64,000 bases of DNA from Cerasicoccus frondis (GTDB lineage Bacteria > Verrucomicrobiota > Verrucomicrobiia > Opitutales > Cerasicoccaceae): assembly GCA_031296915.1 (NCBI GenBank), contig JAVDPC010000016.1, forward strand, positions 1 to 64,000, read 5' to 3'. A program made the translations under genes and the position numbers. The notes beneath the pieces were generated by a model. It ran no database searches and was not told the origin of the DNA. It saw only the letters and a program-made list of their open reading frames with translations. Below are positions 8,931-17,259 of the stretch, one piece after another (within the stretch, counting starts at the first letter, position 1; each line of letters opens with the position of its first letter).

Positions 8931-9497
8931 ATGCACGCAATTCGCCTTAGTCTGACCACCGCATGCCTCGCCCTGATGGCCGCCTGCACGACCGTCCCCA
9001 AGGTCCAAACGCAAACCAACCCGCAGGCCAATTTCACCGATGTGAAAACGTTCGCGGTGTTGCCCATGCCCACGCAGATCACGGGCGCCGATCCCGGCGC
9101 CATGGTGGAAATCGCCGGCCCGGCCAAGGCGGCGATCATTGCCGACATGCAAGCCAAAGGCTATCAAATGGTCCCCGAGGCGCAGGCCGACATCCTCGTC
9201 AAGCTCCACGGCGAGCTCCTGCCGCGCACCCAGGTGATCGACACCGGCGTCGTTCCCGTTGGATACTATGCGGACCCATGGGTCGCCGCCTATCCTTACG
9301 GCTCCCAGCAAATCGTCCGCAATTACGAGCAAGGCACGCTGGCCATCGAGATTTCGCAAACGGTCGACGGGCAGCCGCAATTGGATTGGGTAGGCTGGAC
9401 CACGCAAAAGCGCGCGCCCGGCGCCAAGATCAACGTGGACAACGTCGTGGCCGGCATTCACGAGATCCTCGCCGACTTCCCGCCCGACAAGAAGTAG
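8931..9497 (+). CDS. DUF4136-type lipoprotein
   Basis: 188 aa. The signal peptide ends in the lipobox LMAAC, giving Cys19 as the lipidated residue. The pattern NFTDVKTFAVLP shortly after the Cys, the middle aromatic/Gly/Tyr stretch (YYADPWVAAYPYGS), the GTLAIEISQ strand and the final DNVVAGIHEILADFPP are the layout of DUF4136 outer-membrane lipoproteins. Role unknown. It sits between an unknown gene and gltX with 45 bases to the latter. Confidence 0.82.
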   Translation: MHAIRLSLTTACLALMAACTTVPKVQTQTNPQANFTDVKTFAVLPMPTQITGADPGAMVEIAGPAKAAIIADMQAKGYQMVPEAQADILVKLHGELLPRTQVIDTGVVPVGYYADPWVAAYPYGSQQIVRNYEQGTLAIEISQTVDGQPQLDWVGWTTQKRAPGAKINVDNVVAGIHEILADFPPDKK

Positions 9498-9542
9498 CGT
9501 TCTCCGATTGACCTTTGTCCCGCCGTCATTCAACACTGCGGG

Positions 9543-10931
9543 ATGACTGACACTCGCGAAGTCCGCGTTCGATTCGCCCCCAGCCCGACTGGGTTCTTCC
9601 ACATTGGCAGCGCCCGCACGGCGCTGTTCAACTGGCTCTATGCGCGCCACACCGGCGGCAAGTTCATCTTGCGCGTAGAAGACACCGACTCCGCGCGCAA
9701 CACACCCGAGGCCCTCGCCGCCCTGCTCGACGGCATGCGCTGGCTCGGCCTCGATTGGGATGAAGGTCCCGAGGTCGGCGGCGATTACGGCCCCTACTTC
9801 CAGAGCGAGCGTCAGGACATCTACGCCGAGTATCTTCAGAAGCTGCTCGACGCCGGTCGCGCCTACGAAAAGGACGACGCCATTTTCTTTAAGCTCGAAG
9901 GCGAGCGCTACGTCGAGTTCGACAAATACAAGAACGCCGAAGTCGAAAAGGTCCGCACCGAGCCGATTACCGTCAGCGACGCCATCCGCGGCGACGTGAC
10001 CCGCAACGTCGAGACCGACTTCGTGATCCGCCGCTCCAATGGCGACTACGGCTTCCACTTTGTGAACGTAGTCGATGACATCGCGATGCAGATCACCCAC
10101 GTCATTCGCGGCGAAGATCACCTCTCCAACACCGCGCGCCACGTGGAAATCTATCAGGCGCTCGGCGCTCAGCCGCCCGTGTTCGCGCACCTGCCGCTCA
10201 TCCTCAAGACCGATGGCAAGGGCAAGATGTCCAAGCGCGACCAGGGCTCACTGATCGAGGAATACGTGCAGCGCAAGTTCATCCCCGAAGCGGTCCGCAA
10301 CTTCATCTGCCTGCTCGGCTGGAACCCGAAGGACGGCACCGAGATCATGCCCATCGGCGACATCATCGAAAAGTTCGACTTCCCCGGCATCCAGAAGGAA
10401 GCCGCGCGTTTCGACGAAAAGAAGATGGCCTTCATTAACACGGAATACCTGCGTAAATTGCCCGTGGAAACCTTCTGCTGGATGGCGAGCCCCGTCCTCG
10501 CTGAAGCCAAGGTGATTGACGAAAGCACCGGGGAGGATTACCTGCACGCCATCCTTGCGATCAGCCAGGAAAAGGCGCGCGACTTCGAAGGCTTGCCCGA
10601 GCTCGTCGGCCCGCTCTTCAACGAGGACTTCACTGTCGACGAGGAAGCGCAAAAACGCGTCTTCAAAAAGGGCGAACCGATGGCCCGCCTTGCCGAGCTG
10701 CTGCCCGCACTGGAGCAAGTCGATCCGTGGTGCGAGCAGACCATTGACCAAGCCATACTCGACCTCGCCGAAAAGAAGGGACAGCGCAAGTTCGACTACT
10801 TCCCAATCGCCCGCCTCGCGGTGAGTGGTCAAGCCGGCGGCCCCGACTTGCTCGCCCTGCTCCGCGCCCTCGGCAAGGAACGCGTTCTCACCCGCATGCG
10901 TCGCTTCGTGGAAATGCAGCCCGTCGGCTAA
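9543..10931 (+). CDS. gltX: Glutamyl-tRNA synthetase
   Basis: 462 aa class I aminoacyl-tRNA synthetase that charges tRNA-Glu (possibly also tRNA-Gln if the cell uses the amidotransferase route; no gatCAB is in view). The HIGH motif is the HIGS of [15 protein letters not shown] near residue 20. The KMSKS-type motif is [12 protein letters not shown] near residue 228. [10 protein letters not shown] and [14 protein letters not shown] are also family blocks. The C-terminal anticodon-binding region is present. The length is normal. Confidence 0.98.
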   Translation: MTDTREVRVRFAPSPTGFFHIGSARTALFNWLYARHTGGKFILRVEDTDSARNTPEALAALLDGMRWLGLDWDEGPEVGGDYGPYFQSERQDIYAEYLQKLLDAGRAYEKDDAIFFKLEGERYVEFDKYKNAEVEKVRTEPITVSDAIRGDVTRNVETDFVIRRSNGDYGFHFVNVVDDIAMQITHVIRGEDHLSNTARHVEIYQALGAQPPVFAHLPLILKTDGKGKMSKRDQGSLIEEYVQRKFIPEAVRNFICLLGWNPKDGTEIMPIGDIIEKFDFPGIQKEAARFDEKKMAFINTEYLRKLPVETFCWMASPVLAEAKVIDESTGEDYLHAILAISQEKARDFEGLPELVGPLFNEDFTVDEEAQKRVFKKGEPMARLAELLPALEQVDPWCEQTIDQAILDLAEKKGQRKFDYFPIARLAVSGQAGGPDLLALLRALGKERVLTRMRRFVEMQPVG

Positions 10932-10991
10932 CGACGGGCCGACCAACGCTTGTCTTTTATTTCAGTCTAGAAGCGCGTGCGCGTTCCCAGA

Positions 10992-11059
10992 GTAGAAGCG
11001 GCATCCTGCCGCTTTTGGTTTCAGATGGATTAGCCAAAGCGGCTGGAAGCCGCTTCTAC
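10992..11059. repeat. REP-like long hairpin, type 1
   Basis: The 24-base arm at 10992-11015 (begins GTAGAAGCGGCATCC) and the arm at 11036-11059 (ends GGAAGCCGCTTCTAC) are inverted copies with 22 of 24 positions matching, separated by 20 bases. Each arm also contains a small internal hairpin (GCGGC...GCCGC). It lies between the convergent genes gltX and gspE. It resembles REP/BIME-type intergenic palindromes. Confidence 0.8.
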
Positions 11060-11090
11060 GTATACCCCGCGCCCACAAGCCCTCAGTCGA

Positions 11091-11276
11091 AAAAGCCTTA
11101 TGCCTCTTTTTCAAAAAGCCTACTCGGTTGTTTTGGAAAAGCCTTACGCTATGTTGTCGAAAAGCCTTATGCTATGTTGGTCCAACAACCGAGCGGTTGT
11201 TGCCTCAACACAGCATGCGTTGTTTCCCTGACATAGCCTCGGTTGTTGTGCTGACACAGCATAAGGTTTTTGAGTA
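11091..11276. repeat. Degenerate 23-nt tandem array 1
   Basis: Eight head-to-tail units start at 11091, 11114, 11137, 11160, 11184, 11207, 11231 and 11254, each 23 or 24 bases. The theme is AAAAGCCTTATGCTATGTTG followed by a short GTCG/TTGG joint. The first units are close to one another and later ones drift (ACACAGCATAAGGTTTTTG reads as a partly inverted version). No protein frame is kept across it because 23 is not a multiple of 3. With the hairpin at 10992 it fills the 411-base gap between gltX and gspE. Confidence 0.8.
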
Positions 11277-11342
11277 AGATGGACAAACCAGCGGAAGCCG
11301 CTCTCTAAATGATCTACATGATGCAAGCGAACCCGCAGCAAA

Positions 11343-13232
11343 CTACCCTGCCGGCGCTTCTTCGGCGGCGGCTTCGAGTTTGGCTTTTTCTTCGGCTTCG
11401 AGGGCCAAGGCTTCGGCGCGGAGCGCTTCGATTTCCTTTTTGCGCTCCAGGTCCTTCTTGGACTTCAGCTTCGCTTGCAACTCGAATTCTTCGGCGAGCG
11501 CATCGAGGTCTTCCATGTCCGGCGGAACGGTGGATACCGCTTCCTCCATCGTGGTTAGCCCGGAACGGACTTTCTTCATCGAGTCCATGTGCAGCGTGAA
11601 CATCCCGTTGAACATCGCGACCTTTTTCAGCTCGGCAGTTTCCGCCTCCTTGTTGATCGCCTCAATCAACGCTTCACTGGAAGTCATCATTTCGTGGATG
11701 CCCACGCGGCCCTTGTAACCCTTACCCGAGCAAGCGGGACAGCCGGTGCGGTTCGCCTTGAAGATGCCCCCGCCTTCGAACTGAATCGCCTTTTTGAGAA
11801 TATCCAATTCGCGGCCTTCGGCTTCGTAGGGCTGACGGCAGCTCTTGCATACGCGGCGCATGAGGCGCTGCGCGCAAACCGCCACCAGCGAAGCGGAAAT
11901 CATGAACGGCTCAACGCCCATTTCCGTCAAACGCGCAACGGTGCCCGGCGCGTCGTTGGTGTGCAGGGTGGAGAACAGCATGTGCCCGGTGAGCGCGGCC
12001 TCCACTGCGATGCCCGCCGTTTCCGAGTCACGAATTTCCCCGACCAGGATGACGTCCGGGTCCTGTCGGAGGAAAGCGCGCAGCGCGGCGGCAAAGGTCA
12101 GCCCAATCTTGCGGTGCATCTGCATTTGGCAGAGCCCGGGCAAGGTATATTCGATCGGGTCTTCGGCGGTGCGGATGCAGATACCGGGGTCGTTAATTTC
12201 GTTGAGCGCGGAATACAGCGTCATCGACTTACCGGAGCCGGTCGGACCGCAGTGGAGGATCATCCCGTAGGGACGGCTGATGCACTCGCGGTAGCGTTCC
12301 AGATTTTCCGGCTCAAAGCCCAGGGCCGGCAGCGGCAGCGTGGACTTCGACTTGTCAAGAATACGCATAACCGTGCCTTCGCCGTGATTCAGCGGCGCGG
12401 TGGACACGCGTAAGTCGATGTTGATCGGCTTGCGGGTAAACTGCTTGAAAACGATACGACCGTCCTGCGGCAAACGCTTTTCCGCGATGTCCAGATTAGC
12501 CATAATTTTGAGACGCGCCAGAAGCGCGCCAGCAACCTTGTTGGACACGGAAAGCTTTTCCTGGAGCACGCCGTCAATGCGCACTCGAACGCGGCAATCT
12601 TTCTCAAAGGGCTCAACATGGATGTCCGACCCGCCGGAGTAGTAGGCGTCTTCGATGATGCGATTCGCGAGCTGAATGATGGGGGCGGAATCCTCGGCGT
12701 CGCCTTCTTCGTCGAGTTTTTCCTCGTCGATGTCGAACTCCATATCGAGCGCATCGACCACGTCGCCAAAGCCTTCGGCAACCACGGGCTGCTCATCGTT
12801 ACCCATTTTGAGCTTGGCCTGGATTTCGCGCTTAATGCCGAGCAGCGGCGCCACCTTGCGGCGGGTCTGCTCCTGCACGAGGTTGAGCACCGTGAGGTCA
12901 AACGGGTTGTGCACGGCGACCACAAACACGTTGCCCACGAAGCCAACCGGCAAAACTTTGTGCTCCTCGCAAAACTCCTTGTCGAGCTTCTCGAAGGTCC
13001 GGTCATCGGGCTCATAATGAAAAGCGTTAAAGGGGGCCATGCCGAAGGCTTTGCTCTTGGCGGCCAGCAGTTGGAACTCGCTAATCCCGTAGTCCTGCCC
13101 CAGCAGCGCCTCAACCTCCTCGCCCGACAACTCTTCATCGGTGTTGATGATGGTGTCGGCCTGCTCATCCGTCAGGCGGTTGTAGTCTCGGAGGTTGCGG
13201 ACAATGGCCGCTTGAATGCGTGCGAGAGGCAT
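11343..13232 (-). CDS. GspE/PilB-type secretion or pilus assembly ATPase
   Basis: 629 aa hexameric ATPase that powers type II secretion or type IV pilus extension. An N-terminal GspE-II-like domain ([14 protein letters not shown]... to about residue 140) is followed by the core. Walker A is CGPTGSGKS near residue 328, the Asp box includes [20 protein letters not shown], and the His box is [13 protein letters not shown] four-Cys zinc site (CKSCRQPY ... CPACSGKGY) follows. The last ~60 residues form an unusual Lys/Glu/Ala-rich coiled coil ending EEAPAG. It is the last gene of the minus-strand run that starts at 21147. Confidence 0.93.
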   Translation of the reverse strand: MPLARIQAAIVRNLRDYNRLTDEQADTIINTDEELSGEEVEALLGQDYGISEFQLLAAKSKAFGMAPFNAFHYEPDDRTFEKLDKEFCEEHKVLPVGFVGNVFVVAVHNPFDLTVLNLVQEQTRRKVAPLLGIKREIQAKLKMGNDEQPVVAEGFGDVVDALDMEFDIDEEKLDEEGDAEDSAPIIQLANRIIEDAYYSGGSDIHVEPFEKDCRVRVRIDGVLQEKLSVSNKVAGALLARLKIMANLDIAEKRLPQDGRIVFKQFTRKPINIDLRVSTAPLNHGEGTVMRILDKSKSTLPLPALGFEPENLERYRECISRPYGMILHCGPTGSGKSMTLYSALNEINDPGICIRTAEDPIEYTLPGLCQMQMHRKIGLTFAAALRAFLRQDPDVILVGEIRDSETAGIAVEAALTGHMLFSTLHTNDAPGTVARLTEMGVEPFMISASLVAVCAQRLMRRVCKSCRQPYEAEGRELDILKKAIQFEGGGIFKANRTGCPACSGKGYKGRVGIHEMMTSSEALIEAINKEAETAELKKVAMFNGMFTLHMDSMKKVRSGLTTMEEAVSTVPPDMEDLDALAEEFELQAKLKSKKDLERKKEIEALRAEALALEAEEKAKLEAAAEEAPAG

Positions 13233-13253
13233 GGGTTATGGGTGGTGTCTACG

Positions 13254-14591
13254 TTATTTAATCAGTTCCGGGTAGAGGAGCGGCAATTCGTCCGGAGACG
13301 ACTCTGGATTCACCGCCTGAGGGTCAACGCCAAGCGCATTGAGCGCACCTTCCAGATCTTGCCCGGACCGCATCGCGGTGCTGATGATTTCAAACTGTCG
13401 GTCTTTCACGGCGTCATTGAGCGTCTTGAATTGCTGCGGTAAATTGCCAGTGTAGCTGGAAACACGCCGGAATGCTTCCGTCACGTCATCAGCCATGATT
13501 GGGCCGCTTTCCTGGATTGCAGCCGCCGTGCGCAGCACATCGATCAGCTCGCGGAAATTACCCGGCCACGGGTAATTCAGCAGCATGGGCATGGCGCTCG
13601 GGTCGAGCTCGGCCCGATCAGGACGGCCCAGGCTTTGGGCGATTTGCGGCAAGTAACGCTGCGTGTAGGCGGCGAGGTCGGCCAGGCGGGCGTTCAGCGG
13701 CGGCATGACGCAGAGGCTCTGGTCGAGCAGCTCGCGCAGTTCGGTGTCGATTTGGCGGGAGTCGCTGTCGATCAAGCCGCTTTCAATGAAATAGATAAAC
13801 GCCAGGTGCTCGGGCGACTCGCGAATGCAGTCCACCACTTGCGCCTGTGCCGTCAGCGTGGAATCCTCAAAACCAATCACGCCGACCAGCTCACTCTCCG
13901 CGCCCTTCACGGCGATGGAGTTGAGCATCGCCGTCATGTCAGCCGGATTAGGGTGGCGCAGGTCGAGCCAGCGCACCTTGCGGGTGCTGAACTTGCGCCA
14001 GCTTGAGACTTCGCGCAAAAGAAGGTCGCACTCGCTACCCGCTGGAGCCGAGATAAAGATGTGATCCTGCTCGTTGGCCGCATTCCAAACGTGCTCCAGG
14101 AAGAACCGAAAGATATGCGAACGGTCACACAGGTGCTCCAGCTGCTTAGGGTAGGTCTGCTTGAAATTGAGGGCTGCCTCCTCTTCGCCTCCCTTGCCCT
14201 TGCGGTGCTGGCGAAATTCCTCCTTGGTCGCCGGCTGGACGAACCGCTTCACCTGCCCGATGAATTGCTGAATATCGATTGGTTTTTCCAGCACCAGCGT
14301 CACGCCCATGTTGGCGACTTTGACGAGATCGGGCGTATTCATGAGGCCGGACACCAGGATGACCGGCAGATCCGGGTTCATCTCACGGGCCTTGCTCAGG
14401 AAGTCCGCGCCATCCATGCCGGGCATTTTGTAGTCGGAAATCACCAGATCGTAGCCCGTGCCATGCAGGCTTTCGATGGCGCGCATGGGATCGGTCACCG
14501 AATCAACAATGAATGAGTGTTGCTCCAACAATGCCCGGAGCATGTCGGCGTAGTTTTCTTCATCGTCGAGAACGAGGATTCGCTGTGCCAT
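13254..14591 (-). CDS. Response regulator with a degenerate NtrC-like core (1)
   Basis: 445 aa. The receiver domain (about 1-120) is intact: acidic pair D9/D10, phospho-acceptor D53 in DLVISDYKMPG, conserved Lys in LVLEKPID. The following ~240 residues align by eye with the sigma-54 AAA+ domain, including the late motif LLNYPWPGNFRELIDVLR. But Walker A is replaced (FISAPAGSECDLLL), there is no GAFTGA loop, and Walker B is not recognisable. A Fis-type helix-turn-helix may remain at the C-terminus. It cannot be a standard sigma-54 activator. It may act as a phosphorylation-switched scaffold or DNA-binding protein. Confidence 0.85.
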   Translation of the reverse strand: MAQRILVLDDEENYADMLRALLEQHSFIVDSVTDPMRAIESLHGTGYDLVISDYKMPGMDGADFLSKAREMNPDLPVILVSGLMNTPDLVKVANMGVTLVLEKPIDIQQFIGQVKRFVQPATKEEFRQHRKGKGGEEEAALNFKQTYPKQLEHLCDRSHIFRFFLEHVWNAANEQDHIFISAPAGSECDLLLREVSSWRKFSTRKVRWLDLRHPNPADMTAMLNSIAVKGAESELVGVIGFEDSTLTAQAQVVDCIRESPEHLAFIYFIESGLIDSDSRQIDTELRELLDQSLCVMPPLNARLADLAAYTQRYLPQIAQSLGRPDRAELDPSAMPMLLNYPWPGNFRELIDVLRTAAAIQESGPIMADDVTEAFRRVSSYTGNLPQQFKTLNDAVKDRQFEIISTAMRSGQDLEGALNALGVDPQAVNPESSPDELPLLYPELIK

Positions 14592-14717
14592 GTCGATCGT
14601 GTGTGTCGGCCACTTATGTGGCTGAATTCAGGTTGTTTATGAGGCGCCACGGACGAGCTTTCAAGCACGCTTTGACGCCTTACCGGCCATCCACCCTAGG
14701 GCCCGCCGCAGTTTCAC

Positions 14718-15374
14718 TTACAAAGGCCAACAGAAAAAACTCAGGCAGCGCTCCAAGGTAGCCTCGGCGCTCGGGCTGAGCGACGCATCCGTCAAAACCA
14801 AGAGGAAATCACTGTCTTCGTTTACGGCGACCCAAAGCGTCCAGCCGGTAAAGGAAATCTTCAATTGGCGGCGAGGCAGCTCCAGTGAGCGCACCAGCAA
14901 ATCCAGTTGCAGCACCGCGAGGGAAAATTGCGAAAGCGCCGCTTCGTCGTCCTGATCGCGATGGTAGTGGCCCCATTGATCATCCGCCTGGGTGCGCAGG
15001 CCGCGCCAACGGACGCCAGACAGGTTATCAATCCAGCCGGCCAAGTCTTCCCGTGCAGGAATGACGGGGAAAAAATTGGCCACCATCGGGCTCGCACAAA
15101 AATCCCCCCACGCCGTCACGCCGCTGTACTTCTTTAAATTATGGCCGGACTCATCCAGGATCAACTGGAAGCCCTCGCCGCAATTCAGGCCGCGAAGCGC
15201 CGTCACCGCGCCTAAACCAAGGGCATCGGAGCCACTGCCCAGGGAGCGGATCGCCGTCATCAACGTCACGCTGAAGCTGCTGGAGTCCTCGATGTCGCCT
15301 TCGACTTGGACGACCGTGAAGTCGTTCGTAAATCGAATATGCAAAATAGGTTCCAGCGCGTGTTTCTCCATCAT
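14718..15374 (-). CDS. Hypothetical protein between two response regulators
   Basis: 218 aa, no signal peptide or membrane span. Contains FTVVQVEGDIEDSSSFSVTLMTAI and later LQLDLLVRSLELPRRQLKISF. The first part has the beta-alpha feel of a STAS-like or small regulatory domain, but I cannot assign a family. A second Met immediately follows the first and could be the start. Its position, 24 bases from the regulator upstream and 126 before the next, suggests a role in the same signalling unit. Confidence 0.65.
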   Translation of the reverse strand: MMEKHALEPILHIRFTNDFTVVQVEGDIEDSSSFSVTLMTAIRSLGSGSDALGLGAVTALRGLNCGEGFQLILDESGHNLKKYSGVTAWGDFCASPMVANFFPVIPAREDLAGWIDNLSGVRWRGLRTQADDQWGHYHRDQDDEAALSQFSLAVLQLDLLVRSLELPRRQLKISFTGWTLWVAVNEDSDFLLVLTDASLSPSAEATLERCLSFFCWPL

Positions 15375-15398
15375 AGGCGTAAACGGGATTTTTCCCGG

Positions 15399-16694
15399 TT
15401 ATTTAAGAATTCTTTCCACCACTTTGGGGTCGATTCCCAGAACCGAGCTGGCCGCAGCCTGGTCTCCCAGCATGATCGCCACGGCCTTCACATACTCGTC
15501 CCGGTAAAGTTGTAAGCCCTGATGCAGGCTGCGGGCCCCGCCCACGGCGGACGCCAGCTTCTGCTCGACCCGCTCCAGATCCTCCATGCTCAGCGTTGGC
15601 TTATCCAGGTAGATCGCCATACGCACGAAACGGTGCAACTCTCCGGCATTGCCGCTCCAGGGCTGCTCACGCAGATAAGTCTTGGCGCTGACTTCCAGCT
15701 TGGGCGACTTCGACAGGCCATGCGCCTTGGCTTCCAGGTCCAGGTAACGCAGAGCGAGCTCGCCAATGTCATCCGCAATGTCGGACAAGGTCGGCACGGC
15801 GATCTCAGTCGTCCCCATAAACATGTAAACCGCGTCGTCGACCACCCGCTCATCATAGAGCAAGTCCAGGTCGCGGCTGACGCAAAAGATGAACCGCATC
15901 GGGATCGGGATGCTGTCGAAAGGGTCCTTTTTCCGGCCGATGCGCATGATCAGCGAATACTGCTCCCGGGTCACTGTCTCCGCCGCCGCCACAATAAACG
16001 TAAGGCGCTCCCAGCCCTTTTGCGTCGACTCGACGATCGTTTTCATCAGCGACTCGCGGTCGATGCGCGAGCGATCCAGCAGGATGTAAAGATCCTTCAC
16101 ATCGGAATCAAATCCAGTGAAATCCGTTGTGATCGCCTCCAGGTCCGTGCCACGCGGCGTGACCATGACCAGGTTGTTTTTAAAATCGCGCAGGTTGTAG
16201 AGCTTCTGCGCGAAATCACGCGAACGCCGGTCCTTCGCCGGAAACATTTCAAAACGAAACGGCAGGCTATGGTGGAAATTTTCCTCCTCGTCGTCATCGT
16301 CGGCGCCGGACTCGCGGCGCAGGCCCGCCTCGCGCTCTTCGATCAACGTCGCCGTGCGCTTGAGCAGGGAAAATACATTGAGCGGCTTGAGGAATACGCC
16401 CCCCACCCCTTCACGAATCAGGCTGCGGATCGTGTCGTTGTCCAGATACCCCGAAACCATGATGATCGGCACGTCCGGCTTGATCCGCTTCAATGTGCGG
16501 ATCAGCTCTTCGCCCGACATGCCCGGCATCTTTTGGTCGGTGACCACGAGGTCGAAGTCGCCCTCGGAAAAAACCGTCACCGCGCGCTCCGGCTCCTCAC
16601 AAGAGCTAACCTCGTAGTTAGCCTGACTGAAAATATCAGTGAGGAGTTGGTTAAAATCGGAGTCGTCGTCGACTATGAGGATTTTCCGTCCCAT
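15399..16694 (-). CDS. Response regulator with a degenerate NtrC-like core (2)
   Basis: 431 aa paralogue of the protein at 13254-14591. The receiver is intact (D9-D11 acidic cluster, D53 in DLVVTDQKMPG, Lys in VFLKPLN). An acidic linker (ADDDDEEE) leads to an NtrC-like core with no Walker A, no GAFTGA and a diverged late motif (LREQPWSGNAGELHRFVRMA, where active proteins have WPGNVREL). The C-terminus QAAASSVLGIDPKVVERILK looks like a Fis-type HTH. It starts 79 bases after ybeY ends and is probably in the same transcript. Confidence 0.85.
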   Translation of the reverse strand: MGRKILIVDDDSDFNQLLTDIFSQANYEVSSCEEPERAVTVFSEGDFDLVVTDQKMPGMSGEELIRTLKRIKPDVPIIMVSGYLDNDTIRSLIREGVGGVFLKPLNVFSLLKRTATLIEEREAGLRRESGADDDDEEENFHHSLPFRFEMFPAKDRRSRDFAQKLYNLRDFKNNLVMVTPRGTDLEAITTDFTGFDSDVKDLYILLDRSRIDRESLMKTIVESTQKGWERLTFIVAAAETVTREQYSLIMRIGRKKDPFDSIPIPMRFIFCVSRDLDLLYDERVVDDAVYMFMGTTEIAVPTLSDIADDIGELALRYLDLEAKAHGLSKSPKLEVSAKTYLREQPWSGNAGELHRFVRMAIYLDKPTLSMEDLERVEQKLASAVGGARSLHQGLQLYRDEYVKAVAIMLGDQAAASSVLGIDPKVVERILK

Positions 16695-16773
16695 GTAGCG
16701 TAGTTAGGGGGTCATTAAGCTGGAATGCTGTCGTGGAAGTCAATCGTAATGCCTGCCTTACGCGAATCGAAAA

Positions 16774-17259
16774 TCAGCCATTGAGCGAAAAAATAGGCAT
16801 CGCTCCCTCAGATTTCAAACGATTCAGGCAAAGTTTTTCCGCATCGCGCATCGCCGCGCGCGCGGCGTCATCCAAGTCGTCATAGCCCGCCAAATGTAGC
16901 CAGCCGTGGACAAGGTAGAGCGTCAGCTCATCGCCAAAGCTCCAGTCATGCTTGGGCGCCTCGTCGCGCGCTCGATCCACACTCACACAGATTTCTCCGG
17001 CAAAATCCATTTCCGTGTCGCCAGGAAAGGTAATCACGTCTGTCGGCGACGGATCATCCAGGAAATCGGCGTGGATCTGCGCCAGTTCGTCATCGGAGAG
17101 GAAAACCAGGGAAAGCTCCCCATCCGGCGCAGTGAACGCATCCCAACCATCAAGCAGGGCGAAGCAGCGCTCCAGGCTGCCCTCATCCACCGTCAGTCGG
17201 CTATACTGCTGTGCGTTTATTTGAAGGATTCGGGGCATGGGCTTCGGTCGCAGGTTCAT
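16774..17259 (-). CDS. ybeY: YbeY endoribonuclease / rRNA maturation factor with a changed zinc site
   Basis: 161 aa. YbeY helps 16S rRNA 3' maturation and ribosome quality control. The family marker TDVITFPGD is at about residues 73-81 and the catalytic-zinc motif is HGWLHLAGYDD. The normal motif is HGxLHLxGYDH. Here H118 and H122 are present but the third ligand position (128) is Asp. The gene starts inside the end of the upstream 7TM-HD gene (overlap 59 bases, or 38 if Met8 is used), so the two are translationally linked. Confidence 0.9.
   Translation of the reverse strand: MNLRPKPMPRILQINAQQYSRLTVDEGSLERCFALLDGWDAFTAPDGELSLVFLSDDELAQIHADFLDDPSPTDVITFPGDTEMDFAGEICVSVDRARDEAPKHDWSFGDELTLYLVHGWLHLAGYDDLDDAARAAMRDAEKLCLNRLKSEGAMPIFSLNG

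Noticed and set aside
8871..10190. 439-aa minus-strand ORF
   Set aside because: Antisense of the DUF4136 lipoprotein gene and gltX.
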